The notes under the pieces were generated by a model that was not told the DNA's origin, did not search any database, and saw nothing but the letters and a program-made list of their open reading frames with translations. DNA of 41,487 nt from contig NZ_BNBZ01000046.1 in the NCBI RefSeq assembly GCF_014656215.1, positions 1-41,487 of the forward strand, read 5' to 3'. The translations under genes were made by a program, and so were the position numbers. This document shows, piece by piece, positions 14,928 through 22,446 of this stretch (its first letter is position 1; each line of letters opens with the position of its first letter). This DNA is from Streptomyces zaomyceticus. Its GTDB lineage: Bacteria; Actinomycetota; Actinomycetes; Streptomycetales; Streptomycetaceae.

Positions 14928-15866
14928 CTAGTTCAGCCGCGCCCGCGCCGCCTGCGCCCTCCGCCGGATCGTCGTCGCCGACTCCGGGTCCACCGCGTCC
15001 ATCACCTGCGCGTACGCCTCCATCTCCGTCGCTCCCGTGAGGAACTGCCCGCGCTGGACGAGCAGCTCGGCGCGCTCGTAGCGGAGCCTCGCCGGGTGGG
15101 AGGGGAGCAGCAGGGAGAGCTCCACCGCCCACAGGGCCACGTCGGAACGCTCGGGGCGCGGGGCCGCCCAGGCACGGATGTTGTTGAGCACCCGCAGCAC
15201 GATCGCGCCGGGCTCGGCGGGCCTGAGCATCGAACGGTCGAGGGCCTCGCCCGTCGCGCTCGCGACCAGGAGCTCGGCGTCCGTGCCGGTCATGGCACGG
15301 CCGCCCGCGAAGGGGTCGGCGAGGTTGAGGTCGGCCGGGTCGCCGAAGCCGACGACGAAGTGGCCGGGCAGTCCGAGTCCGTACACGGGGGCGCCCGCCC
15401 GGCGGGCGACCTCCATCCAGACCACGGAGAGCAGGATCGGCAGGCCGCGGCGGCGCCGGAGCACCTCGTGCAGGAGCGAGGACTCCAGGCGCTGGTAGTC
15501 GGCGGGCACGCCCTCGAAGCCCTCACGGCTGCCGAGGAGCCCGGCGAGCGCGGTGGTCCAGTCGCCGGTGATCCGGGTGGCGTACGGCACGAGTCCGGCG
15601 AGGCGGTCGAGTTCGATCTCGGCCTCGTCGAGGGTGTGCCGGGTGACGGTGGGGTCGACCACCGCCCCGATCAGCAGACAGAGCCGGGCGAGGTCGGGCC
15701 GCTCGGACCGTGCCTCCTCCGCGAACTCCCGTCGCCAGTCGGGCGGCTCCACCGCGCCGGAGCCGCCCTCCGCGCCGCCGTCTCGCGGCTCGCCGTCCGG
15801 CCCGTTGCCCCGCCCGCCGTCCGGTTCGTGTTCCGGTCCGTCCGGTGGTGGTACGTCCTCCGTCAC
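14928..15866 (-). CDS. SirB1-like transglutaminase-fold protein
   Basis: About 312 residues. After an acidic, Pro/Gly-rich N-terminus (about 50 residues) comes a SirB1-type transglutaminase-like core with LHEVLRRRRGLPILLSVVW and GLGLPGHFVVGFGD, then helical TPR-like repeats (VELSLLLPSHPARLRYERA). Proteins of this family have no established reaction. Two starts are possible: GTG 15866 overlaps the upstream acetyltransferase stop (GTGA), but its GGAGG is only one base away; ATG 15878 adds four residues and lacks a ribosome site. It is cotranscribed with the acetyltransferase gene. Confidence 0.85.
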   Translation of the reverse strand: MTEDVPPPDGPEHEPDGGRGNGPDGEPRDGGAEGGSGAVEPPDWRREFAEEARSERPDLARLCLLIGAVVDPTVTRHTLDEAEIELDRLAGLVPYATRITGDWTTALAGLLGSREGFEGVPADYQRLESSLLHEVLRRRRGLPILLSVVWMEVARRAGAPVYGLGLPGHFVVGFGDPADLNLADPFAGGRAMTGTDAELLVASATGEALDRSMLRPAEPGAIVLRVLNNIRAWAAPRPERSDVALWAVELSLLLPSHPARLRYERAELLVQRGQFLTGATEMEAYAQVMDAVDPESATTIRRRAQAARARLN

Positions 15867-16864
15867 GCCTCCGCCCATCGGTAGTGGTGGTAGTGGTGAT
15901 GGGGTGCGAAGCCCATCCCGTCGTACAGCGCCAGCGCGCCGTCGTTGTCCGCCTCCACCTGGAGCCAGGCCGCCGACGCGCCCTCGTCGAGGGCCTGTCG
16001 GGCGAGCGCCGTCATGACGGAGGTCGCCAGGCCCCGGCGCCGCTGGTCCGGGTCGACCTCGACGGCCATGAAGCCGGCCCAGCGTCCGTCGACGACGCAC
16101 CGTCCGATCGCCGCCGGTACCTCTCCCGTGCCCGCCACGGACGCGAACCACACACTCGGTCCCGAGTCGAGCACCGACCGTACCGCCGGGCCCGGTTCGC
16201 CGGAGCGCCGGTAGCGGCGGAGCCACGACTCGTCGACGGTCCGGGAGAGGCGTACGGCGGAGATGTCGGCGTCCAGGTCGCCGATCGGGGCGAGCGCCCC
16301 GATCCGCACCTCGGCGGAGACCTCGCGCCGCCAGCCGTGCCGGTCGAGGGCCGCGCAGAGCAGCTCCTGGGTGCCCTCGGCGCCGGTGGCCGTCTGGATG
16401 TACGCGGGGAGCCCCCGGGCCGCGTACCAGGCGCGTACGCGCGTCAGGGCGTCTGTGACCGGCAGTCCCGGGTCACCGAGCGGGAGTACGGAGTTGGCGC
16501 GGCGGGTGAATCCGTCCGAGGCCCGCAGGGTCCATTCTCCGAGCGCTTCGCTCTCGACCGGCTGCCACGCGCGCGCGGTGGCCCGTGCCAGCTCCGGGAA
16601 GGTGGCCGAGGGGCCGCGGCGCCGGGCGGGGGCGGCGGGGACGGCCTTCCCCGCGACCAGGGTGGATTCCGCGATCCGGACGCTCTCGCCGCTCTTTCGT
16701 GTGATCAGCAGCACAGAGTTGTCCCATGATGTGAGAACTCCGACCGCGTCGGTGAACCTGGCACCCGCCGCCGGTGACTCCGTCACGTACCGAACGGAGA
16801 CACGTTTTCCCACGTCAGCGCTGGTAATTCGGACCTCAAGGCGTCCTCCGCCGGTGAATTCCAC
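15863..16864 (-). CDS. GNAT acetyltransferase, Rv0428c/cg3035 type
   Basis: A 333-residue protein. The N-terminal 60-70 residues form a small beta-rich, SH3-like part (RLEVRITSADVGKRVSVRY). The C-terminal GNAT domain has the acetyl-CoA loop QRRRGLATSVMTAL and the usual end, ALYDGMGFAPHHHYHHYRW. The mycobacterial relative has been described as a histone acetyltransferase-like protein, but the substrate here is unknown. GTG 16864 was chosen because GGAG sits five bases before it (with AGGAGG a little further upstream); an in-frame ATG at 16924 would run into the fdxA promoter region. It is divergent from fdxA. Confidence 0.88.
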   Translation of the reverse strand: MEFTGGGRLEVRITSADVGKRVSVRYVTESPAAGARFTDAVGVLTSWDNSVLLITRKSGESVRIAESTLVAGKAVPAAPARRRGPSATFPELARATARAWQPVESEALGEWTLRASDGFTRRANSVLPLGDPGLPVTDALTRVRAWYAARGLPAYIQTATGAEGTQELLCAALDRHGWRREVSAEVRIGALAPIGDLDADISAVRLSRTVDESWLRRYRRSGEPGPAVRSVLDSGPSVWFASVAGTGEVPAAIGRCVVDGRWAGFMAVEVDPDQRRRGLATSVMTALARQALDEGASAAWLQVEADNDGALALYDGMGFAPHHHYHHYRWAEA

Positions 16865-16976
16865 AGCTTCTCCGCCCCTCCTGTTCGGATCGCCCCCAAG
16901 AACGGAGATACTAGGTGCGGGCATCGACGACGCCGCGCTCCCGCGCAGACCAGCCCTATCGAGGAGGAACGACAGC

Positions 16977-17297
16977 GTGACCTACGTCATCGCGCAGCCT
17001 TGTGTCGACGTGAAGGACAAGGCGTGCATCGAGGAGTGCCCCGTCGACTGCATCTACGAGGGCAAGCGGTCCTTGTACATCCACCCGGACGAATGCGTCG
17101 ACTGCGGGGCCTGTGAGCCGGTCTGCCCGGTCGAGGCGATCTTCTACGAGGACGACACCCCGGAGGAGTGGAAGGACTACTACAAGGCGAACGTCGAGTT
17201 CTTCGACGAGCTCGGTTCGCCCGGTGGTGCCTCCAAGCTCGGCGAGATCGAGCGTGACCACCCCTTCATCGCCGCCCTGCCGCCGCAGAACGGCTGA
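16977..17297 (+). CDS. fdxA: 7Fe ferredoxin FdxA
   Basis: A 106-residue ferredoxin with one [3Fe-4S] and one [4Fe-4S] cluster. Cys9, Cys17 and Cys50 should bind the 3Fe cluster; Cys21, Cys40, Cys43 and Cys46 the 4Fe cluster; Cys25 is extra. The acidic C-terminal half (YEDDTPEEWKDYYKAN) is typical of actinobacterial FdxA/FdxC. The GTG start has GAGGAGG nine bases upstream. It is a soluble one-electron carrier; partners could be cytochrome P450s or oxidoreductases and are not identifiable here. The pair fdxA-dapC is conserved in mycobacteria too. Confidence 0.97.
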   Translation: MTYVIAQPCVDVKDKACIEECPVDCIYEGKRSLYIHPDECVDCGACEPVCPVEAIFYEDDTPEEWKDYYKANVEFFDELGSPGGASKLGEIERDHPFIAALPPQNG

Positions 17298-17319
17298 TCG
17301 ACCGCTTCAGGTCGAATCC

Positions 17320-17352
17320 GGTCCCGTACGGCGTCGGCCGCCGTACGGGACC
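17320..17352. terminator. Strong terminator between fdxA and dapC
   Basis: A perfect 14-bp stem (17320-17333 with 17339-17352) closes a five-base loop, 22 bases after the fdxA stop. It should separate the abundant ferredoxin message from dapC, although the two genes share a strand and neighbourhood. Confidence 0.75.
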
Positions 17353-17405
17353 GAGGCGTTTCCCGACGCCTTCCCCGCGCACGTACAGGAAGTGAGAGCC
17401 AACCC

Positions 17406-18500
17406 GTGAGCGCAGTCTCTTCGCGCCTGCCCGTCTTCCCCTGGGACAAGCTGGAGCCGTACAAGAAGACGGCCCTGGCGCACCCGGACGGAATCGTGGA
17501 CCTCTCGGTCGGCACGCCGGTCGACCCGGTCCCCGCGCTGATCCAGGAGGCCCTGGTCGCGGCGGCGGACTCGCCGGGCTATCCCACGGTCTGGGGCACC
17601 AAGGAGCTGCGGGACGCGCTCACCGGCTGGTGCGAGCGGCGTCTGGGCGCGGTGGACTTCGCGCACGAGAACGTGCTGCCGGTGGTGGGCTCCAAGGAGC
17701 TGGTGGCGTGGCTGCCGACGCAGCTGGGACTCGGCGCGGGCGACCGGGTGGCGTACCCGCGGCTCGCGTACCCGACGTACGAGGTCGGCGCGCGGCTCTG
17801 CGGAGCCGAGGCCGTGGTCTACGACGACCCGACGGAGCTCGACCCGGCGGGGCTCAGGCTGCTCTGGCTGAACTCCCCGTCCAACCCGACCGGCAAGGTC
17901 CTGGGCAAGGACGAGCTGACCCGGATCGTGGCCTGGGCCCGCGAGCACGGCATCCTCGTCTTCTCCGACGAGTGCTACCTGGAGCTGGGCTGGGAGGCCG
18001 ACCCGGTCTCCGTCCTGCACCCGGACGTCTGCGGCGGTTCGTACGAGGGGATCGTCGCCGTCCACTCGCTGTCCAAGCGCTCCAACCTGGCCGGCTACCG
18101 CGCCGCGTTCGTCGCGGGCGACGCGGCCGTGCTCGGCGAGCTGCTCCAGATCCGCAAGCACGGCGGCATGATGACCGCGGCGCCGGTGCAGGCGGCGACG
18201 GTCGCGGCGCTCGGCGACGACGCGCACGTGGCCGAGCAGCGGGAGCGGTACGCGGCCCGCCGGGCGGCGCTGCGGGCGGCCCTGGAGGCGCACGGCTTCC
18301 GGATCGAGCACAGCGAGGCGAGCCTGTACCTGTGGGCGACCCGGGACGAGCCCTGCTGGGAGACCGTGGCCTACCTCGCGGAGAAGGGCGTCCTGGTGGC
18401 TCCGGGCGACTTCTACGGCGAGGCGGGGGAGCGGTTCGTGCGGGTGGCCTTCACGGCGACGGACGAGCGCGTGGAAGCGGCGGTCAAGCGGCTCGGCTGA
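17406..18500 (+). CDS. dapC: Succinyldiaminopimelate transaminase DapC
   Basis: PLP-dependent class I/II aminotransferase, 364 residues. In the succinylase branch of lysine/diaminopimelate synthesis it converts N-succinyl-2-amino-6-ketopimelate to N-succinyl-LL-diaminopimelate. Lys224 in HSLSKRSNLAGYR binds the cofactor; NSPSNPTGK and FSDECYLELGW are the other PLP-site motifs. The GTG at 17406 is preceded by GGAAGTGAG. The pathway partner dapE lies 1.9 kb downstream in the same direction. An orthologue stands beside fdxC in mycobacteria. Confidence 0.93.
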   Translation: MSAVSSRLPVFPWDKLEPYKKTALAHPDGIVDLSVGTPVDPVPALIQEALVAAADSPGYPTVWGTKELRDALTGWCERRLGAVDFAHENVLPVVGSKELVAWLPTQLGLGAGDRVAYPRLAYPTYEVGARLCGAEAVVYDDPTELDPAGLRLLWLNSPSNPTGKVLGKDELTRIVAWAREHGILVFSDECYLELGWEADPVSVLHPDVCGGSYEGIVAVHSLSKRSNLAGYRAAFVAGDAAVLGELLQIRKHGGMMTAAPVQAATVAALGDDAHVAEQRERYAARRAALRAALEAHGFRIEHSEASLYLWATRDEPCWETVAYLAEKGVLVAPGDFYGEAGERFVRVAFTATDERVEAAVKRLG

Positions 18501-18516
18501 GCCTCGGAGACAGCGG

Positions 18517-18551
18517 GAAGGGCCCGGGAGCTTTCGCTTCCCGGGCCCTTC
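18517..18551. terminator. Terminator between dapC and the convergent exported-protein gene
   Basis: A near-perfect stem of 13 to 14 pairs (18517-18530 with 18538-18551) closes a short loop. It follows the dapC stop by 16 bases and faces the end of the opposite-strand gene, so it can act in both directions. Confidence 0.75.
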
Positions 18552-18602
18552 GCCGTGTGCGCCGCGCCTGCCGCGCGGTGCGTGCCGTGCCGTGCGTGCG
18601 GG

Positions 18603-19064
18603 TCAGCCGCCGAGGGGCAGCCCGCCCAGCGTCTGGCCGGTCGGCAGGCTGCCGAGGCCGCCGCCCAGGGCGCCGTCGGCCGGGCCCTCCGCGCTCTCCG
18701 CGGCGGCGCCGGCCGTCTTGCCGACGACCTCGCCCGCGCTGCCGGCGGTGTCGCCGGCGACCTTCTGGGCGGCCGGGGTGGCGGTCTTGCCCGCCGCGCC
18801 GACGGTCTTGCCCGCGGCGGGGACGGCCGTGCCGACGGCCTGGCTGCCGGCACCGCCGACGACGCCGGTGGCCGTCTGCGAGGCGCCGTCGACGGCGGTG
18901 CCCGCTCCGGCGGCGTCCAGGGTGGAGAGACCGGTGAGGGCGCCGGTCGGCGCGATGTTGTGGTCCAGGGCGCTCGCGGAGCCGGCCGCACCGACCACGG
19001 GGGCTGCTCCGGCCGCGATGAGGAGGGCGGCGCGGGCGATCCGACGGGTCAGGGGGAGGGTCAT
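18603..19064 (-). CDS. Small exported low-complexity protein
   Basis: 153 residues: a Sec signal peptide (MTLPLTRRIARAALLIAAGAAPVVGAAGSASA, here described as basic start, hydrophobic core and AxA-type site near residue 32) and then a mature part made mostly of Gly, Ala, Thr, Ser and Val with quasi-repeats such as VGKTAGAA and AAGKTVGAAGKT. I recognise no domain; there is no Cys and little charge. AAGGAG lies four bases before the ATG, so the start is well supported. Such proteins in Streptomyces may be cell-surface or spore-related; that is a guess. Confidence 0.8.
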   Translation of the reverse strand: MTLPLTRRIARAALLIAAGAAPVVGAAGSASALDHNIAPTGALTGLSTLDAAGAGTAVDGASQTATGVVGGAGSQAVGTAVPAAGKTVGAAGKTATPAAQKVAGDTAGSAGEVVGKTAGAAAESAEGPADGALGGGLGSLPTGQTLGGLPLGG

Positions 19065-19365
19065 GGTGCTCCTTCGACGAGGTGCGAGGTGTTGTTCGGA
19101 CGCAGTGACAACCGGCCCCGGGGCGGGGGAGGTTGCGGAGGCCGAAGGTAAAGAATTGGCAATGCGTCGTATTGTCGGGTGGGGAGGAAAACGGACGAAC
19201 GCGTCATTGCGCAGACGTCTGCCGAACCGTCACTTCCCTTGCCGGGCAAGGGAATTGGCGGGGTGGGGCGCAGTGCGGAAAAGGCGGCGCGGAAGGGTCG
19301 CGAATTTCTCCGGACGCGAGCCGGTCCCATGCCACGGGCGAGTGAATCGCCGTACGGGTGATCGG
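19065..19365. other. 301-base intergenic region without a convincing gene
   Basis: The stretch is less GC-rich than its neighbours and has no reading frame with normal codon bias; short frames on both strands start without ribosome sites. It contains a 9-bp hairpin at 19234-19254 and must hold the promoter of the exported-protein gene at 18603-19064. Confidence 0.6.
19234..19254. repeat. 9-bp inverted repeat in the intergenic region
   Basis: TTCCCTTGC (19234-19242) is the exact complement of GCAAGGGAA (19246-19254), with a CGG loop. It lies 110 bases downstream of the stop of the gene at 19366-20349 and about 170 bases upstream of the exported-protein start. It could be a terminator for the former or an operator for the latter. 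Confidence 0.55.
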
Positions 19366-20349
19366 CTACTTCGCGAGGCGCATACGGACGGTCTCCCCGC
19401 CCCGGGCCGGTGCGCCGGAGGATTCCGGGGCCCCCTCCGGCGAGCCCGAGGCCCTCGGCCCCGAGACCTTCGACCAGCCGCCGCCGGCCTCGCCCGCGCG
19501 CCACACCCGGTCCCGGTACGCGACCTCGGTGATGCGCAGCGTGTCCGCCCGCGCCACCGCCCACTGCGCCAGCTCCCAGCCGCGCCGCTCGTCCGCCCCG
19601 GCGCCCTGCGCCGCCCCGGACCCGGCCGTCGCCCGCACCGGCACCACGAGCGCCGGCGGCTCGCCGGCCGACCGGCCCGCGCTCGGGCCACCCGTCACGG
19701 CCTTCGGCGCCGCCTTCTCGCCGAAGGCGCGGACCAGCTCGGCGCGGACCTTCTCCGGATCGCCCGGCCGGCCCTCCGCCGTGTTCGCCGTGCAGGAGAG
19801 CGCCGCGGGAGACCGGCCCGTCAGCGCCGCCGACAGCAGCGTGGCGTCCGGCTCGTGCTTCGCGTACGCCTGCGGGAAACCGCTCTTCTGCACCTTCTGC
19901 GCCGCCACCGTCAGCGGCAGCCGCGAATATCCCCGGACCTTCTCCAGGCCCTCGTAGAACTTCCCCGCCGAGTACACCGGGTCCATGATCTGCGCCGGCG
20001 TCCCCCAGCCCATCGAGGGCCGCTGCTGGAACAGGCCGAGCGAGTCCCGGTCGCCGTGCTCGATGTTCCGCAGCGCCGACTCCTGGAGGGCCGTCGCGAG
20101 GGCGATCGTCACCGCACGCTCCGGCAGGCCCCGGCTCGTCCCCACGGCGGAGATCGTCGCGGCGTTCGACGCCTGCTCGGGAGTGAACTCGTACCGGTTG
20201 TCGCCGCTGCCCACGCTGCACCGGGGCGTGCCCGTACTCCCCGTCACCTGGTGGAAGGCCACGTACGAGGCGAGGCCGAGGAGCGCGGCGAAGGCGGCCG
20301 CGGAGCGGGCGAGGCGGCCGCGACGGGCGGGGCGGGTGGGCTCGGACAC
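19366..20349 (-). CDS. Secreted or membrane-anchored lysozyme/transglycosylase-like protein
   Basis: 327 residues. An N-terminal basic stretch plus hydrophobic segment (AAAFAALLGLASYVAF) directs it to or across the membrane. The core contains ALATALQESALRNIEHGDRD followed by SLGLFQQRPSMGWG, an arrangement of a Glu in a helix and a Gln-Gln-Arg loop like that seen in goose-lysozyme/SLT-like folds; the glutamate of QES is a candidate catalytic acid. The C-terminal third is Ala/Gly-rich and probably flexible. No experimental function is known to me. GTG 20349 is preferred (GGTGGG upstream), with GTG 20358 as the alternative. It is divergent from dapE. Confidence 0.75.
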   Translation of the reverse strand: MSEPTRPARRGRLARSAAAFAALLGLASYVAFHQVTGSTGTPRCSVGSGDNRYEFTPEQASNAATISAVGTSRGLPERAVTIALATALQESALRNIEHGDRDSLGLFQQRPSMGWGTPAQIMDPVYSAGKFYEGLEKVRGYSRLPLTVAAQKVQKSGFPQAYAKHEPDATLLSAALTGRSPAALSCTANTAEGRPGDPEKVRAELVRAFGEKAAPKAVTGGPSAGRSAGEPPALVVPVRATAGSGAAQGAGADERRGWELAQWAVARADTLRITEVAYRDRVWRAGEAGGGWSKVSGPRASGSPEGAPESSGAPARGGETVRMRLAK

Positions 20350-20375
20350 GGGGCCCACCGTACTGGAGGCCGCGT

Positions 20376-20381
20376 TAGGGT
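20376..20381 (+). promoter_or_regulatory. -10 box of dapE
   Basis: TAGGGT lies six bases before the dapE ATG with no ribosome site between, so dapE mRNA is probably leaderless. Confidence 0.55.
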
Positions 20382-20387
20382 CGGCAC

Positions 20388-21482
20388 ATGGCTGACATCA
20401 CCCCGCTCGACGCGCCCCTCGACCTGTCCCAGGACGGGGCCGCGCTCACCGCGGCCCTCGTCGACTTCCCGTCCGTCAGCGGGACCGAGCAGCCGCTCGC
20501 GGACGCCATCGAGCAGGCGCTGCGCGCCCTGCCGCACCTCACCGTCGACCGGTACGGCAACAACGTCGTCGCCCGCACCCGGCTCGGCCGCGGCGAGCGG
20601 GTCGTCCTCGCCGGCCACATCGACACCGTGCCGATCGCCGACAACGTGCCCTCGCGACTCGACGAGAACGGCATCCTGTGGGGCTGCGGCACCTCCGACA
20701 TGAAGTCCGGGGTCGCCGTCCAGCTGCGGATCGCCGCCACCGTCCCCGAGCCCAACCGCGACCTCACCTTCGTCTTCTACGACAACGAGGAGGTCGCCGC
20801 CCACCTCAACGGCCTCGGGAAGATCGCCGCCGCGCACCCCGACTGGCTGGAGGGTGACTTCGCGGTCCTCCTGGAGCCCTCCGACGCCCAGGTCGAGGGC
20901 GGCTGCCAGGGCACCCTGCGCGTCATCCTGCACACCGCCGGCGAGCGCGCCCACTCCGCGCGCTCCTGGATGGGCTCCAACGCCATCCACACCGCCTCCC
21001 CGATCCTCGCCCGCCTCGCCTCGTACGAGCCGCGCAAGCCGGTCATCGACGGCCTGGAGTACCACGAGGGACTCAACGCGGTGGCGATCCAGGGCGGCGT
21101 CGCCACCAACGTCATCCCCGACGCCTGCACGGTCACCGTCAACTACCGGTACGCCCCCGACCGCTCCCCGGCCGAGGCCCTGGCCCATGTCCGCGAGGTC
21201 TTCGCCGACTGCGACATCGCCGAGTTCGTCGTCGACGACGAGAGCCCCGGCGCCCTGCCCGGCCTCTCCCACCCGGCCGCGGAGGCCTTCATGAAGGCCG
21301 TCGGCGGCAGCGCCCAGCCCAAGTTCGGCTGGACCGACGTGTCCCGCTTCAGCGCGCTCGGGGTGCCCGCGGTGAACTACGGCCCCGGCGACCCCATCTA
21401 CGCGCACAAGCGGGACGAGCACGTTCCCGTCGACCGGATCCACCACTGCGAGGCACGGCTCCGCGACTGGCTGACCGCCTGA
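20388..21482 (+). CDS. dapE: Succinyl-diaminopimelate desuccinylase DapE
   Basis: Zinc-dependent M20-family amidase, 364 residues, that releases succinate from N-succinyl-LL-diaminopimelate to give LL-diaminopimelate, the precursor of lysine and of the LL-A2pm in Streptomyces peptidoglycan. His77 and Asp79 in LAGHIDTVP, GCGTSDMKSG (Asp ligand) and the Glu pair in DNEEVAA form the metal site; the dimerisation domain between follows the family order. It acts one step after DapC, encoded nearby. The start lacks a ribosome site but has a -10 box at leaderless spacing. Confidence 0.95.
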   Translation: MADITPLDAPLDLSQDGAALTAALVDFPSVSGTEQPLADAIEQALRALPHLTVDRYGNNVVARTRLGRGERVVLAGHIDTVPIADNVPSRLDENGILWGCGTSDMKSGVAVQLRIAATVPEPNRDLTFVFYDNEEVAAHLNGLGKIAAAHPDWLEGDFAVLLEPSDAQVEGGCQGTLRVILHTAGERAHSARSWMGSNAIHTASPILARLASYEPRKPVIDGLEYHEGLNAVAIQGGVATNVIPDACTVTVNYRYAPDRSPAEALAHVREVFADCDIAEFVVDDESPGALPGLSHPAAEAFMKAVGGSAQPKFGWTDVSRFSALGVPAVNYGPGDPIYAHKRDEHVPVDRIHHCEARLRDWLTA

Positions 21483-21541
21483 CCGCCTGACTTCTCCCCT
21501 CCCGACTTCCGTAATTTCGCGTTTCGTCACCTCTGTCGTCC

Positions 21542-21547
21542 TAGGCT
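21542..21547 (+). promoter_or_regulatory. -10 box of the LOG-family gene
   Basis: TAGGCT fits TANNNT. It leaves a leader of about 55 bases that ends in the GGAGGGAG ribosome site (21597-21604), so this gene has its own promoter after dapE. Confidence 0.45.
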
Positions 21548-21610
21548 GACCGGACCAGAAGATCAGTTGGCGGCCGACAACGGGCCGCCGATCGGCGGAG
21601 GGAGCAGGCC

Positions 21611-22360
21611 ATGGGCATTCCCGAGGGAATGGCGAAGCCCGAGGAGCAGCGACTCGGTCCGGTGCTCAGGCGGCGGGATCAGGTCCAGCCGGGCACCACG
21701 GACCAGCGGCTGCTCGACACCGAGGGTGACTCGGAGTGGGTGCACACCGACCCCTGGCGGGTCATGCGCATCCAGTCCGAGTTCGTCGAGGGCTTCGGCG
21801 CCCTCGCCGAACTGCCGAGCGCGATCAGCGTCTTCGGCTCGGCCCGCACGAAGCCGGACTCGCCCGAGTACGAGGCGGGCGTACGGATCGGCCGGGCGCT
21901 CGTCGAGGCCGGCTTCGCGGTCATCACGGGCGGCGGCCCCGGCGCCATGGAGGCGGCCAACAAGGGGGCCAGGGAGGCCAAGGGCGTCTCGGTCGGCCTC
22001 GGCATCGAGCTCCCCTTCGAGCAGGGACTCAACCCGCACGTCGACATCGGCGTGAACTTCCGCTACTTCTTCGTCCGCAAGACGATGTTCGTGAAGTACG
22101 CGCAGGGCTTCGTCGTCCTGCCCGGCGGCCTCGGCACCCTCGACGAGCTCTTCGAGGCGCTGACCCTGGTCCAGACCCGGAAGGTCACCCGCTTCCCGAT
22201 CGTCCTCTTCGGCACGGAGTACTGGAAGGGCCTCGTCGACTGGCTCCGCGACTCGGTCGTCGCGGGCGGCAAGGCCTCGGAGCGCGACCTGCTCCTCTTC
22301 CACGTCACGGACGACGTGGACGAGGCGGTCGCGCTGGTGACGAAGGAGACGGGCAAGTAG
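21611..22360 (+). CDS. LOG family (TIGR00730) protein
   Basis: 249 residues with a Rossmann-like fold. The motifs GGGPGAMEAANKGA and LPGGLGTLDELFE match the family signature that includes cytokinin-activating phosphoribohydrolases (LOG), which cut the ribose from nucleotide monophosphates. The physiological substrate in Streptomyces is not known. About 45 N-terminal residues precede the core. Strong GGAGGGAG ribosome site at six bases. The neighbour pair dapE-LOG is the same in Mycobacterium tuberculosis (Rv1202, Rv1205), where the LOG protein acts on cytokinins. Confidence 0.92.
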   Translation: MGIPEGMAKPEEQRLGPVLRRRDQVQPGTTDQRLLDTEGDSEWVHTDPWRVMRIQSEFVEGFGALAELPSAISVFGSARTKPDSPEYEAGVRIGRALVEAGFAVITGGGPGAMEAANKGAREAKGVSVGLGIELPFEQGLNPHVDIGVNFRYFFVRKTMFVKYAQGFVVLPGGLGTLDELFEALTLVQTRKVTRFPIVLFGTEYWKGLVDWLRDSVVAGGKASERDLLLFHVTDDVDEAVALVTKETGK

Positions 22361-22366
22361 CGGCCC

Positions 22367-22406
22367 ACGGGGCGGGGGCGACGGTCATCCGTCGCCCCCG
22401 CCCCGT
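22367..22406. terminator. Bidirectional terminator between LOG and FolP2-like genes
   Basis: An 18-bp perfect stem (22367-22384 with 22389-22406) closes a TCAT loop between the two convergent stop codons. It is one of the longest hairpins in the window. Confidence 0.85.
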
Positions 22407-22446
22407 TCCGCCCGGCCTGTGCCGGTTCGTTCCGTCTTCCGCGGGA

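Noticed and set aside
14813..15040. A 75-codon frame starting inside the tRNA-like gene
   Set aside because: It covers the anticodon and T arms and then low-complexity sequence antisense to the SirB1-like gene; no ribosome site.
19133..19345. A 70-codon plus-strand frame in the AT-rich gap
   Set aside because: Codon use is random, there is no ribosome site and no recognisable product.
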